From Thiorhodococcus drewsii AZ1 (GTDB lineage Bacteria; Pseudomonadota; Gammaproteobacteria; Chromatiales; Chromatiaceae): a stretch of DNA of 45,020 nt. Numbering within the stretch: the stretch's first letter is position 1; each line of letters begins with the position of its first letter. The position numbers and the translations under genes are program-made. This document shows, one piece after another, positions 6,289-14,856 of the stretch. Below the pieces are notes generated by a model. That model made no database searches and was not told where the DNA came from. It was given only the letters and a program-made list of their open reading frames with translations. Where the stretch lies: contig NZ_AFWT01000038.1 of the NCBI RefSeq assembly GCF_000224065.1, positions 1-45,020 of the forward strand, read 5' to 3'.

Positions 6289-6480
6289 ATGAACAAACGG
6301 AGAAACCCGGTGGCCCGATCGCCACTGTTGCGCAAGGGCGGTCCACACGTGCGATCCGCCTCCAGCATCCGCGCCGGCCATCGCCGGGCCATCGAGGACG
6401 GCATCGACGCCTTCCATGGACTCGATCCGGTCGAACCTGACCGGGTGCGAGGTCGCGGGAATACGGATAAGACAGTTTGA
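6289..6480 (+). CDS. Small basic protein between slipin and rtcB
   Basis: 63 residues from ATG 6289, with AAGGA nine bases upstream. The N-terminal 35 residues are strongly basic (MNKRRNPVARSPLLRKGG, then RSASSIRAGHRR); the rest is acidic to neutral. The NPVARSPLLRKGG stretch looks like a real conserved block rather than noise, and the basic N-terminus would suit RNA binding, but I cannot name a family. It lies in the slipin-rtcB operon. The stop codon sits at the left arm of an inverted-repeat element (6479-6550), so the original C-terminus may have been changed by that insertion. Confidence 0.55.
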   Translation: MNKRRNPVARSPLLRKGGPHVRSASSIRAGHRRAIEDGIDAFHGLDPVEPDRVRGRGNTDKTV

Positions 6481-6550
6481 ACCGCAAAGGCGCGAAGAAC
6501 GCAAAGTCATTCGATATTCGACCTTAGCGCGCTTTGCGCCTTTGCGGTTC
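6479..6550. repeat. Dispersed inverted-repeat element, 72 bp
   Basis: GAACCGCAAAGGCGC (6479-6493) is perfectly inverted at 6536-6550, with further GCAAAG copies inside. This sequence type recurs as a dispersed intergenic repeat in many proteobacteria and is often mis-annotated as protein. It lies between the 63-codon ORF and rtcB and could affect rtcB mRNA structure. Confidence 0.75.
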
Positions 6551-6586
6551 GATTCGATGAATTTCGGTTCGTCGACGGAGAGACAC

Positions 6587-7762
6587 ATGCCTATCAAGCG
6601 AGTCATCAGCAAGGGCCGAGTTCCGGTCAAGATCTATACGGACGACGTGGCCGAGAATGCCATGAAGCAGCTCGAAAACGTCGCCCATCTGCCCTTCATC
6701 CATTCGCATGTGGCGGCGATGCCCGACGTGCATTGGGGAATGGGGGCGACCATCGGCTCGGTGATCCCGACCCTCGGGGCCATCATTCCCGCCGCCGTGG
6801 GCGTCGATATCGGCTGCGGCATGAACGCCCTGCGGCTGTCGCTGCGTGCGGACCAGTTGCCGGATTCGCTGGCCAAGGTGCGTTCGGCGATCGAGGCCCG
6901 AGTGCCGGTCGGGATGGATGGCCATGGCCAGGAGCACTGGTGCGATAAAGGATTGGCGCGCGTGGCGCCCGGTCTCGAGCCCATCCTGGCCAAGCATCCC
7001 AAGATCAACGCCCGTTGGCAGAGCCAGCTGGGTTCGCTGGGCGGTGGCAACCACTTCATCGAACTCTGTCTCGACGAGTCCCAGCAGGTCTGGATCATGC
7101 TCCATTCGGGATCGCGCGGGATCGGCAACCGGATCGGGATGCATTTCATCGAGCGGGCCAAGCGCGAGATGGAGCGCTGGAAGATCCAGCTGCCCGACCA
7201 GAACCTGGCCTATCTGCCCGAGGGTAGCCAGCACTTCGACGACTATGTGGAGGCGGTCGGTTGGGCGCAGGACTATGCGATGGAGAATCGCCGTCAGATG
7301 ATGCGGCTCATCATTGAGGCGCTGCGCGGCCAGTTGCCGCCCTTCGAGGCGACCTCGGAGGCGATCAACTGTCATCACAACTATGTGACGCGCGAGCACC
7401 ATTTCGGCAAGGAGGTCTATCTCACCCGCAAGGGTGCCATTCGGGCGCGCGAGGGGGATCTGGGCATCATCCCAGGGAGCATGGGGGCCAAGTCCTACAT
7501 CGTGCGCGGACTGGGCAACCCCATGTCATTCTGCTCCTGCTCGCATGGAGCGGGTCGGCGCATGAGCCGCGGCGAGGCGACCCGTCGCTTCAACCGCAAG
7601 GATCTGGAGGCCCAGACCCAGGGCGTCGAGTGTCGCAAGGACAAGGGTGTGATCGACGAGATCCCCGCCGCCTACAAGGACATCGACGCCGTCATGGCGA
7701 ACCAGAGCGATCTGGTCGAGGTCGTGCATACGCTGAAGCAGGTCTTGACGGTAAAGGGGTAG
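6587..7762 (+). CDS. rtcB: RNA-splicing ligase RtcB (3'-phosphate/5'-OH RNA ligase)
   Basis: 391 residues from ATG 6587, with GGAG six bases upstream; the longer frame to 6416 only translates the dispersed repeat. RtcB joins RNA ends bearing a 2',3'-cyclic or 3'-phosphate to 5'-hydroxyl ends using GTP and Mn2+. Visible landmarks are PAAVGVDIGCGMNAL with the metal-binding Cys (about residue 77), SLGGGNHFIE, MLHSGSRGIGN, NCHHNYV and the guanylylated His in CSCSHGAGRRMSR (about residue 320). Length and motifs match the E. coli type. The upstream slipin is a known partner. No rtcA or rtcR gene is in the window, so regulation may differ from the RtcR/sigma-54 scheme of enterics, and I found no good sigma-54 promoter. 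Confidence 0.97.
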   Translation: MPIKRVISKGRVPVKIYTDDVAENAMKQLENVAHLPFIHSHVAAMPDVHWGMGATIGSVIPTLGAIIPAAVGVDIGCGMNALRLSLRADQLPDSLAKVRSAIEARVPVGMDGHGQEHWCDKGLARVAPGLEPILAKHPKINARWQSQLGSLGGGNHFIELCLDESQQVWIMLHSGSRGIGNRIGMHFIERAKREMERWKIQLPDQNLAYLPEGSQHFDDYVEAVGWAQDYAMENRRQMMRLIIEALRGQLPPFEATSEAINCHHNYVTREHHFGKEVYLTRKGAIRAREGDLGIIPGSMGAKSYIVRGLGNPMSFCSCSHGAGRRMSRGEATRRFNRKDLEAQTQGVECRKDKGVIDEIPAAYKDIDAVMANQSDLVEVVHTLKQVLTVKG

Positions 7763-7805
7763 GCCCTCAACCGCTGGACGGATGGGGAGGCGCGCCGGTA
7801 TGCGC

Positions 7806-8747
7806 TCAGAGGTCGAGCGAGTGCAGACAGCGTTTCAAGGTCTCGGCCGATGTAGTCAGTGCCTGCCGTTCCGCGTCGTTCAGCGGAATGGGGACCCGTC
7901 CACCAGCGCCTCGGAGTCCGACGGCGACCGGGATGCTCAGGCACACGTCCTCGATACCATATTCGCCGGCAAGCCGCACGCTGATGGGGAGCACGCTGTT
8001 CTGATCCTCCTGGATGGTGCGCACCAGATGGGCGAGCACCAGCCCGATGGCCCAGTTGGTGTAGCCTTTGCGTGCGATGATCTCCTCGGCCGCACGGCGC
8101 ACCTGGGTCAGGATTTGGTCCATCTGCGCCGGATCGTAGGGCTTGCCGAGGATACTGTTGCCGCAGATCGGTGTGCCTCCGATGTTGGCATGGCTCCAGA
8201 CGGCGATCTCGGAATCCCCGTGCTCGCCCAGGATGAGGGCATGAACCGAGCGCGGATCCACCATGTAGTGCTCGGCCAATAGGGTGCGCAACCGGGTGGT
8301 GTCGAGCATGGTTCCGGTGCCGATGACCTGTTCGTGAGGGCGCTTGGAGAGCGTCTGCATCACATAGGTGAGCACGTCCACCGGGTTGGAGGCGATGATC
8401 AGGATGGCCTCGGGGGCATGACGGTCGAGCTGCTCGGCGATCTGGCGGAAGACCGCCGCGTTGCGGTTGAGCAGCGAGAGGCGGTCTTCGCCGGGCCGTT
8501 GTCCGACACCCGCCGTGACGATCACGATCTGGGCCTGGGCCAGATCGGCATAGTCCCCCGCCCGTACCCGACGGCGACCGACATAGCCCTGGGCATGCAT
8601 GAGATCCATCGCCTCGCCTTCGGCCCGGTTTCGGTCCAGGTCGACGAGGATCAGCTCGTTGGCGATGCGCTGCTGGAAGAGGGCATTGGCTGCGGCCATG
8701 CCCACCTGTCCGGCACCAATGATTCCGATGGTATGTTGATACAGCAT
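7806..8747 (-). CDS. ldh: L-lactate dehydrogenase
   Basis: 313 residues from ATG 8745-8747, with AAAGGA upstream; the open extension to 8876 lacks family sequence. An NAD-dependent cytoplasmic enzyme interconverting pyruvate and lactate. Residues 5-13 carry the Rossmann loop (GIIGAGQVG). The lactate/malate family core is clear: TAGVGQRPGEDRL, ASNPVDVLTY, GTGTMLDTTRLR and the catalytic His in LGEHGDSE. Gln in VGQRPG, where malate dehydrogenases have Arg, plus the KGYTNWAIG region, point to lactate rather than malate specificity; this is a motif-based call. It converges on rtcB and has its own promoter region before the terminator at 8879-8915. Confidence 0.9.
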   Translation of the reverse strand: MLYQHTIGIIGAGQVGMAAANALFQQRIANELILVDLDRNRAEGEAMDLMHAQGYVGRRRVRAGDYADLAQAQIVIVTAGVGQRPGEDRLSLLNRNAAVFRQIAEQLDRHAPEAILIIASNPVDVLTYVMQTLSKRPHEQVIGTGTMLDTTRLRTLLAEHYMVDPRSVHALILGEHGDSEIAVWSHANIGGTPICGNSILGKPYDPAQMDQILTQVRRAAEEIIARKGYTNWAIGLVLAHLVRTIQEDQNSVLPISVRLAGEYGIEDVCLSIPVAVGLRGAGGRVPIPLNDAERQALTTSAETLKRCLHSLDL

Positions 8748-8878
8748 GCTGTCGTTTCCTTTGGTCAGATTTTCGTTATGGTCCGCCGAGTTGAGAGCTT
8801 CTTCCGGCTCATTATTCGGTCGCGTCGTGTGTGTTATACCCGTCTCGGTCCCTCCATGAATCGTTCGCAGAAACAAGA

Positions 8879-8915
8879 ATGGCCCAGCCGTTGAGCTGGG
8901 CCATCAGGTTTTTTT
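8879..8915. terminator. Intrinsic terminator hairpin between SPOR gene and ldh
   Basis: ATGGCCCAGC (8879-8888) pairs perfectly with GCTGGGCCAT (8895-8904). On the plus strand CAGG and seven Ts follow; on the minus strand, after the hairpin, comes TTCTTGTTT. Minus-strand genes lie on both sides, so it most likely ends the priA-argS-SPOR direction transcript, with the plus-strand T-run as the preceding A-tract. Confidence 0.75.
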
Positions 8916-8954
8916 GCGGCTGCGGTGCTCGATGTCCCGTCCGCCCGACGTACC

Positions 8955-9578
8955 CTATTTGATCGGGTACACCATGCTGTCTTTGCCGTGCTTTCTCAGG
9001 ATGGCGCGGATCTTCTCGACTTCCTGTTTGCTGGCGTAGGCGCCGGTACGCACGCGGTGTGTGACCCGGCCGCTCGACAGGGTCGCCACCTGGATGTTGG
9101 TGGAGATGCCCAGCAGGGCCAGTTCGGCCTTAAGCCGCTCGGCATCGGCCTGGCGTCCGAATGAACCGATTTGGACCACATAGGTCCCGCTGCGCGGCTT
9201 CACCGTGTCATCCGGCGGCGTGGAGGCTGCTGGGGCCGCCGTTTGAGGCTTGGCGGCGGGCTTATTCGGCTCCACTCGCGGCGGTGGGCGCGGTGCGGGT
9301 GGCGGAGGCGGCGGGGCGCTATCGCCGATGTCGACCTGGGTATCGGACAGGATCTCCTGGAACCTGAAGTTCGGCGCGGCGTGCGGCTTCTCCGTCTCGG
9401 TCGCCGGCTTGGCGGCGGTCTCGGGAGAGCCGCTGGTGTCGCTGTGCCGCGCGCTCAGGATGTTGGTGGCCAGAACACCGAACGCGGTGCCTATCAGGAA
9501 CCACCAGACGCAGGAACGGTTCTGTTTGCGCTTCTGGCTCGCTCGAATCGGAGTGCCCCGTCGGTAATCCCTGGCCAT
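8955..9578 (-). CDS. SPOR-domain (FtsN-like) membrane protein
   Basis: 207 residues. A short basic cytoplasmic N-terminus is followed by one membrane segment (about 24-42), a Pro/Ala-rich linker (about 85-125, with PPPPPPAPRPPP) and a C-terminal SPOR domain (about 130-206: GTYVVQIGSFGRQADAERLKAEL ... HRVRTGAY). SPOR domains bind denuded glycan strands at the division septum, so a role in late cell division or septal peptidoglycan is likely. It starts three bases after argS, an arrangement common in gammaproteobacteria, where such proteins are often called FtsN. Direct identity with FtsN cannot be shown from motifs alone. Confidence 0.88.
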   Translation of the reverse strand: MARDYRRGTPIRASQKRKQNRSCVWWFLIGTAFGVLATNILSARHSDTSGSPETAAKPATETEKPHAAPNFRFQEILSDTQVDIGDSAPPPPPPAPRPPPRVEPNKPAAKPQTAAPAASTPPDDTVKPRSGTYVVQIGSFGRQADAERLKAELALLGISTNIQVATLSSGRVTHRVRTGAYASKQEVEKIRAILRKHGKDSMVYPIK

Positions 9579-9581
9579 AGG

Positions 9582-11363
9582 TTACATGCTCTCTGGTGAC
9601 GAGACGCCGATTAATCCCAGGCCATTGCGCAACACCTGCCGCACGGCCAGGATCAGCTTGATGCGGGCGTCGCGCAGGACGCCGTCGTCCACCAGGAACT
9701 GGTGGGCGTTGTAATAGGTGTGGAAGTCGTTCGCCAGCTCGCGCAGATACTGGGTGAGCTGGTGCGGTTCGGCCTTGAGTGCGGCCGACTCCACGACCTC
9801 CGGGTAGCGGATCAGGGTGCGCAGCAAGGTCTCTTCGTGCGCCTCGGTCAGTCGCTCCAGGTTGGTCGCGCCCGGGCTCGGATCGACCACCAGCCCCTTT
9901 TCGGCCGCCTGGCGCAGCACGCTGCAGACACGCGCGTGGGCATACTGGACGTAATAGACCGGGTTGTCCGAGGACTCGGATTTGGCCAGGTCGAGGTCGA
10001 AGTCCAGATGCTGCTCGCAACGGCGCATCACATAGAAGAAGCGGGCGGCATCGCGTCCGACCTCCTTGCGCAGTTCGCGCAGGGTGACGAACTCGCCGGA
10101 CCGGGTCGACATCTGCGCCTTCTCGCCGCCACGGTAGAGGATGGCGAACTGAACCAGCAGCACCTCCAGACGCTCGGCGTCGCCGCCGAGCGCCTGCAGC
10201 GCGGCCTTCACGCGCGGAATATAGCCGTGATGGTCGGCACCCCAGATGTCGATGACGCGGTCGAACCCGCGCTCCATCTTGTCCATGTGGTAGGCGATGT
10301 CGGAGGCGAAATAGGTGGCCTGGCCGTTGTCGCGCACCACCACGCGGTCCTTTTCGTCGCCGAAGGCGGTGGAGCGGAACCAGAGCGCGCCCTTCTGTTC
10401 GTAGATGTGGCCGCTCGCGCGCAGCCGCTCGATGGCCTTGTTGACCGCGCCGCTCTCGGTCAGCGAGCGCTCCGAATACCATTCCTGATAGTCGACCCCG
10501 AACTCCGACAGGTCGGCCCGGATGTCGTCGAGGATGGTGTTGAGCCCCAGTTCGAAGACATAGCGGTAGCGGTTGTCGCCCAGCAGACGCTTGGCTGCGG
10601 CGATGAGGCCGTCGATATGGGCCTCCTTGTCGCCGGCCGCGTTTTCCGGTTCGCCCTCGATCGGTGCATCGGCCGGGAGGTCGGCGAAGACCTGATCGGC
10701 GTCCACACGGTAGGCATCGCCGTGCTCGCGGTGCAGGGTGGCGGCGATGTCCCAGACATAGTCGCCCTTGTAGCCGTTGCTCGGGAAGCGCAGCGCCTCG
10801 CCGCACAGCTCCAGATAGCGCAGCCAGACCGAGGTGCCCAGGATGTCCATCTGGCGGCCGGCGTCGTTGACGTAGTACTCGCGATGGACGTCGAAACCGA
10901 CCGCAGCGAGCAGATCGGCCACCACCGCGCCGTAGGCCGCGCCGCGTCCGTGCCCCACATGCAGCGGGCCGGTCGGGTTGGCCGAGACGAACTCCACCTG
11001 CACGCGCTTGCCGGCACCGACCTGGCTCAGTCCGTATGCCTGCCCAGTCGTCAGGATCTGCGGTACGACCGAGTGATAGGCGCCCTCGGCGAGGAAGAAG
11101 TTAATGAATCCGGGACCCGCGATCTCGACCTTGTCGATCAGCGGGGAGGCGGGCAACGCCTCGATCAGTCGCTGCGCCAGATCGCGCGGCTTGGTACGGG
11201 CGAGCTTCGCGAGCACCATCGCCAGATTGGTGGCGAAATCGCCGTGGCTGGTGTCTTTGGTGCGTTCCAACTGAGGCTCGGGCAACGTTTGAAGGTCGAG
11301 CAGACCCTGGTCGACGAGGGTTTGGAGCGCGGTGGCGATGAGATCTTTGATGTCTTGCTTCAT
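9582..11363 (-). CDS. argS: Arginyl-tRNA synthetase
   Basis: 593 residues from ATG 11361-11363 ([13 protein letters not shown]); the upstream in-frame extension is not family-like. A class I synthetase that charges tRNA-Arg in the cytoplasm. The N-terminal Add-1 tRNA-recognition domain (residues 1-110, with [12 protein letters not shown]) is followed by the catalytic Rossmann fold with the HIGH-type signature [14 protein letters not shown] (about 128-141) and [12 protein letters not shown] canonical KMSK is absent, as is usual for ArgS ([14 protein letters not shown] region). The C-terminal DALR anticodon-binding domain ends in [13 protein letters not shown]. The SPOR gene follows at three bases and priA lies 173 bp upstream on the same strand. 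Confidence 0.97.
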   Translation of the reverse strand: MKQDIKDLIATALQTLVDQGLLDLQTLPEPQLERTKDTSHGDFATNLAMVLAKLARTKPRDLAQRLIEALPASPLIDKVEIAGPGFINFFLAEGAYHSVVPQILTTGQAYGLSQVGAGKRVQVEFVSANPTGPLHVGHGRGAAYGAVVADLLAAVGFDVHREYYVNDAGRQMDILGTSVWLRYLELCGEALRFPSNGYKGDYVWDIAATLHREHGDAYRVDADQVFADLPADAPIEGEPENAAGDKEAHIDGLIAAAKRLLGDNRYRYVFELGLNTILDDIRADLSEFGVDYQEWYSERSLTESGAVNKAIERLRASGHIYEQKGALWFRSTAFGDEKDRVVVRDNGQATYFASDIAYHMDKMERGFDRVIDIWGADHHGYIPRVKAALQALGGDAERLEVLLVQFAILYRGGEKAQMSTRSGEFVTLRELRKEVGRDAARFFYVMRRCEQHLDFDLDLAKSESSDNPVYYVQYAHARVCSVLRQAAEKGLVVDPSPGATNLERLTEAHEETLLRTLIRYPEVVESAALKAEPHQLTQYLRELANDFHTYYNAHQFLVDDGVLRDARIKLILAVRQVLRNGLGLIGVSSPESM

Positions 11364-11536
11364 GCAGATTGACGCTTTGGTCCTGGCACACGGTCGAGCA
11401 CGCGTAGCTGCCGTTTGGATGGCTGGCTCGGGCCCTGAACTGGTCCGCAATGGGATGAATCGGGATGCCTCGGCGCCTGGTCGCGGCGACCGAAGTGGTT
11501 GTGATCACAGACCATTAGAATACCTGAATCCATCGA

Positions 11537-13774
11537 CTAGAGCATGTCCTGCGGGTCCACGTCCAGCGACCAGCGTAGCCCCTTGGGAGGACGCAGCGTA
11601 CGCAGGGCCTGGTTCCAGCGGGCGAGGAAACGCTGGAGCGCGGGGCGCTCGTTCGACAGCACCATGAGCTGGCTGCGGTAGCGGTTGGCGCGGCGCTCCA
11701 TCGGGGCTGGTGCCGGGCCGAGCAGATGGACGACGCTCGGATCCAATCCCTCGGCCAGTGCGCGCGCCTCCCGCAGGAAGGCCGTCGGCTGGTCCGCCTG
11801 CGGGGATTCCGCGCGCATCAGAACCAGATGTGCGAAGGGCGGGAGTTCGGCGGCCTGCCGTTCGGCCAAGGCGGCGGCGGCGAACCCGGAATAGCCGTCG
11901 CGCAGCAGTGACTGGAGCAGCGGGTGCTCGGGGTGTCGCGTCTGGAGCACCACCCGGCCCGGTCGTTCGGCCCGTCCGGCACGGCCAGCGACCTGAACGA
12001 TGAGCTGCGCCGTGCGTTCGGGGGCACGGAAGTCGCTGGCATAGAGTGACTGATCGAGATCCAGGATGCCGACGAGCGTGACCTGCGGGAAATCGTGTCC
12101 CTTGGCGAGCATCTGGGTTCCGAGCAGGATCTGGATCTCGCCGCGCCGGATCGACTCCAGCACGCGATCCAGCTCGCCCCGGCGTCGTGTGCTGTCGCGA
12201 TCGATGCGGGCGATGCTGGCCTCGGGAAAGAGCGGGCGCAGTTCATCCTCCAGCCGTTCAGTGCCGCGTCCAATCATGCGCAGATCCTCGCCGTTGCAGC
12301 TTGGGCAACGCTCCGGCAGTCGGTTCGACCAGCCGCAATGGTGGCACCAGAGCCGCCGTTGACCGAGGTGCAGGGTTAGGCGCGCGTCGCAGTGCGGGCA
12401 TTCGCCGACCCAGCCGCAGTGATGGCAGGTGTAGAGCGGTGCGTAGCCGCGCCGATTGAGGAACAGCAAGATCTGATTGCCGGCGGCCAGTTCCGACTGC
12501 ATGGCCGTGCGCAGCACGTGCGAGAGGCCGGCCTTGAGCGGTTGGTCGCGGATATCCAGTAGCGAGATCGTCGGCGCCTGTGCGCCGCCGGCGCGCTGCG
12601 GCAGTCTCAGCCAGCCATAGCGTCCGGATGTGGCGTTCTGAAGGGTTTCCAGCGAGGGCGTGGCCGAGCCCAGCACCACCGGGCATCCGACCAGCTGGGC
12701 ACGTCGCACCGCCAGGTCGCGGCCCGAGTAACGGAATCCGTCCTGCTGTTTCAGCGAGGCGTCATGCTCCTCGTCGACCAGGATGAGCCCCAGACGCGGG
12801 ATGGGCACGAAGATCGCCGAGCGCGTCCCGAGGATGAGGGTCGCCTCTCCGCGCGCGGCCCTGTGCCAATTGAGCTCGCGTTCGCTCGCGTTCAGGGCGG
12901 AGTGGAGCACTGCGATGGGACCGGGAATGCGCTGTCGGAAACGGTCGCGCAGCTGCGGTGTCAGGCCGATCTCGGGCACCACCACCAACGCCTGCTGTCC
13001 GGTCGCGACGAGGGTCTGGATGAGTCGGATATAGACCTCGGTCTTACCGCTTCCGGTGACGCCTTGAAGCAAGAAAGGACGGAAGGCGCCAAGGGCTTCG
13101 CCGATCGTCTCGACCGCCCTGTGCTGATCCGCGTTCAGTTCGGGACCGTCGGGGCTGATATCAACGACGGCCGGTGCCGGCGCCTTCAGCCGGCAGCGTT
13201 CGATCAGACCCTTGCGCTCAAGCGCACGAATGCCCCCCGCGCAATCGCCGAGTCGAGCGGAGAGCTCCGGTAGCGGCACTCCGTCTGGGCACTCGCGGGC
13301 CGTCTCCAATAGGATGCGCTGTTTGGGCGCACGGGACAGTGTCGCCAGGTCTAGACTCAATCCTTGCGCGGTCGCCCGGATCCCCGGGACCCATTCCTCC
13401 AGGATCGGGCTGGGCTGGCGCAGTCGGGCGGGCAGGGCGGTGAAGAGTGCGGTGCCGAGCGGCTGCTGATAGTAGGCGGCGGCCCATTGGATGAGGGCGA
13501 GATCCTTCTCGCCGAAGATGGGTTCGGCATCCAGTGCTTTTTCGATCGGCTTGAGCCGCGCCGGATCCTCCTGGGTCGCGTCGGCGATCTCGACCAGAAT
13601 GCCGACCCGCTGGCTCCGCCCGAAGGGCACCAGGAGTCGTTGTCCCGGGGTCGGCCGAGCGGTTGAGTCCGAGGGCGGGAGATAGTCGAAGAGTCCGAGC
13701 AGGGGGGCCGCGATGGCGACCCGCAGGATGATCGTTGGGGCGTCATCGGAAGGGCGTTCGAGGTTTACGCTCAC
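11537..13774 (-). CDS. priA: Primosomal replication protein N', PriA helicase
   Basis: 745 residues from a GTG at 13772-13774. PriA restarts replication at stalled or repaired forks by binding branched DNA, unwinding the lagging arm and loading the replisome. The 3'-DNA-binding domain (about 14-115: LRVAIAAPLLGLFDYLPP ... GQRLLVPFGR) precedes a superfamily 2 helicase with Walker A GVTGSGKTEVYI (about 238-249) and DEEH (LILVDEEHDASLKQ). A zinc module inserted in the second helicase lobe has the expected Cys pairs (CHHCGW, CPHCDA, CHHCGW, CPSC), followed by QMLAKGHDFPQVTLV. All motifs are intact. A cluster of DnaA-box-like sequences lies about 100-130 bp upstream. Confidence 0.97.
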   Translation of the reverse strand: MSVNLERPSDDAPTIILRVAIAAPLLGLFDYLPPSDSTARPTPGQRLLVPFGRSQRVGILVEIADATQEDPARLKPIEKALDAEPIFGEKDLALIQWAAAYYQQPLGTALFTALPARLRQPSPILEEWVPGIRATAQGLSLDLATLSRAPKQRILLETARECPDGVPLPELSARLGDCAGGIRALERKGLIERCRLKAPAPAVVDISPDGPELNADQHRAVETIGEALGAFRPFLLQGVTGSGKTEVYIRLIQTLVATGQQALVVVPEIGLTPQLRDRFRQRIPGPIAVLHSALNASERELNWHRAARGEATLILGTRSAIFVPIPRLGLILVDEEHDASLKQQDGFRYSGRDLAVRRAQLVGCPVVLGSATPSLETLQNATSGRYGWLRLPQRAGGAQAPTISLLDIRDQPLKAGLSHVLRTAMQSELAAGNQILLFLNRRGYAPLYTCHHCGWVGECPHCDARLTLHLGQRRLWCHHCGWSNRLPERCPSCNGEDLRMIGRGTERLEDELRPLFPEASIARIDRDSTRRRGELDRVLESIRRGEIQILLGTQMLAKGHDFPQVTLVGILDLDQSLYASDFRAPERTAQLIVQVAGRAGRAERPGRVVLQTRHPEHPLLQSLLRDGYSGFAAAALAERQAAELPPFAHLVLMRAESPQADQPTAFLREARALAEGLDPSVVHLLGPAPAPMERRANRYRSQLMVLSNERPALQRFLARWNQALRTLRPPKGLRWSLDVDPQDML

Positions 13775-13869
13775 GTCGTCGCTGCGTCTCCGTTCAAGGG
13801 CCGCGTTGATACTCCGTTGGTGCTAGAGATGGCTGTCTGGCGGTACCGTCGAGCGAGGGGAGTCTTCAT

Positions 13870-13904
13870 TTGTTCACAATGCCTGTGGATAAGTCTGGGG
13901 ATAG
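13870..13904. promoter_or_regulatory. Cluster of DnaA-box-like sites upstream of priA
   Basis: TGTGGATAA (13884-13892) is the exact complement of the consensus DnaA box TTATCCACA. TTGTTCACA (13870-13878) is one change away from TTATNCACA, and TGGGGATAG (13896-13904) resembles a third box on the minus strand. The 440-bp gap 13775-14214 otherwise shows only a small stem (ACCCT/AGGGT near 14064-14077) and an AT-rich patch near 13959-14000. It may be a DnaA-responsive control site for priA; an origin is less likely, since dnaA, dnaN and gyrB are absent. Confidence 0.4.
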
Positions 13905-14214
13905 CCTTTCGTGGGCGCTCCCAAGTTGGCGTCATTCAAGCGCTCCTGCGGTTCTGGTAAAATATTGACCAGCCACCGTTTGAGAACAAAAAATCAATAA
14001 GTTGCGCGATCATCCCGGTTAGCTTGGAGCGGTTGTCTTGACAGGCTCGAAATTTAACCGAGACCCTTTAGAGGGTGTGAATGATCAAGTGGTTAACCCC
14101 ATTTAGAGGCTGTTCGATTCTCGGTCTCATCAGAGGTTTTGGGTCTGCATCCAGGCGCGAAATCCTCTCCCGATCGTCCACCGAGCATCGTTTGCGCAGG
14201 TGCCGCAAGCGTGT

Positions 14215-14856
14215 ATGATGCTCGCAAATTCCGAGCCGCTTCCGACTATGTTGCCATTGAATCAACAGGTACTGCGAACGGATCTGGCCGGTATGCCACT
14301 CGAATGGGTGGATTACCGGACCGCCGCCCGACTCTATTTTCTCGGTCAGGTCGCCTACTCCTGCGGCGATCCTCTGTTCCTGTTGCGTGGCGGCATCAAT
14401 GCCGCGACCCAAATCCAAAGCCGGCTTCTGATTCACTCCATCATCGCCACGGTCGGCCTCCATCGCTCTCTGAACAAACTTCAGAGTGACGACTATGTCC
14501 CCCCGCTCTCCAATCGCACCCTGTTTCAGCGCGACGACCACATGTGCATGTACTGCGGTCAGCGGTTCTCGCCGCGTCTGCTGTCGCGTGACCATGTCCG
14601 CCCCTCCAGCAAAGGTGGCGAGGATCACTGGAACAACCTGGTCACCGCGTGCATTCGCTGTAACAACTACAAGGCCGGCCGTTCTCCCGAGGACGCTGGA
14701 ATGGAGTTGCTGGCGGTTCCCTTCACACCGACGCACGCCGAGTACGTCTATCTGATGGGCCGCAACGTGCTGGCCGATCAGATGGAATTCCTGCGCGCCC
14801 ATTTTCCTCGCTGCAGTCCGCTGTTGCGCCGGCTCGGACGCGAGAGTCGTCCATGA
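14215..14856 (+). CDS. HNH endonuclease-family protein
   Basis: About 213 residues; the start is uncertain among GTG 14200, ATG 14215 and ATG 14218. The HNH module spans about residues 95-165: TLFQRDDHMCMYCGQRF, LSRDHVRPSSKGGEDHWNNLVTACIRCN. It has paired Cys (CMYC, CIRC) for structural zinc and the D-H-V, W-N-N and N-L-V positions typical of HNH nucleases. The N-terminal 90 residues (EWVDYRTAARLYFLGQVAY) resemble the accessory part of the many single-gene HNH proteins found in proteobacteria without a restriction partner. The biological substrate is unknown. It is translationally coupled (ATGA) to the fructosamine-kinase-like gene downstream. Confidence 0.85.
   Translation: MMLANSEPLPTMLPLNQQVLRTDLAGMPLEWVDYRTAARLYFLGQVAYSCGDPLFLLRGGINAATQIQSRLLIHSIIATVGLHRSLNKLQSDDYVPPLSNRTLFQRDDHMCMYCGQRFSPRLLSRDHVRPSSKGGEDHWNNLVTACIRCNNYKAGRSPEDAGMELLAVPFTPTHAEYVYLMGRNVLADQMEFLRAHFPRCSPLLRRLGRESRP

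Noticed and set aside
9702-11372. 556-residue plus-strand ORF opposite argS
   Set aside because: argS is certain by motifs; the opposite frame is open only because of GC-rich codon bias.
13775-14214. Chromosomal origin of replication
   Set aside because: Only one perfect DnaA box and two weak ones, with no dnaA, dnaN, gyrB, rpmH or parAB nearby; mnmG is 28 kb away without its usual oriC neighbours.
14068-14802. 244-residue minus-strand ORF opposite the HNH gene
   Set aside because: The HNH motifs lie on the plus strand; this frame has no recognisable domain.
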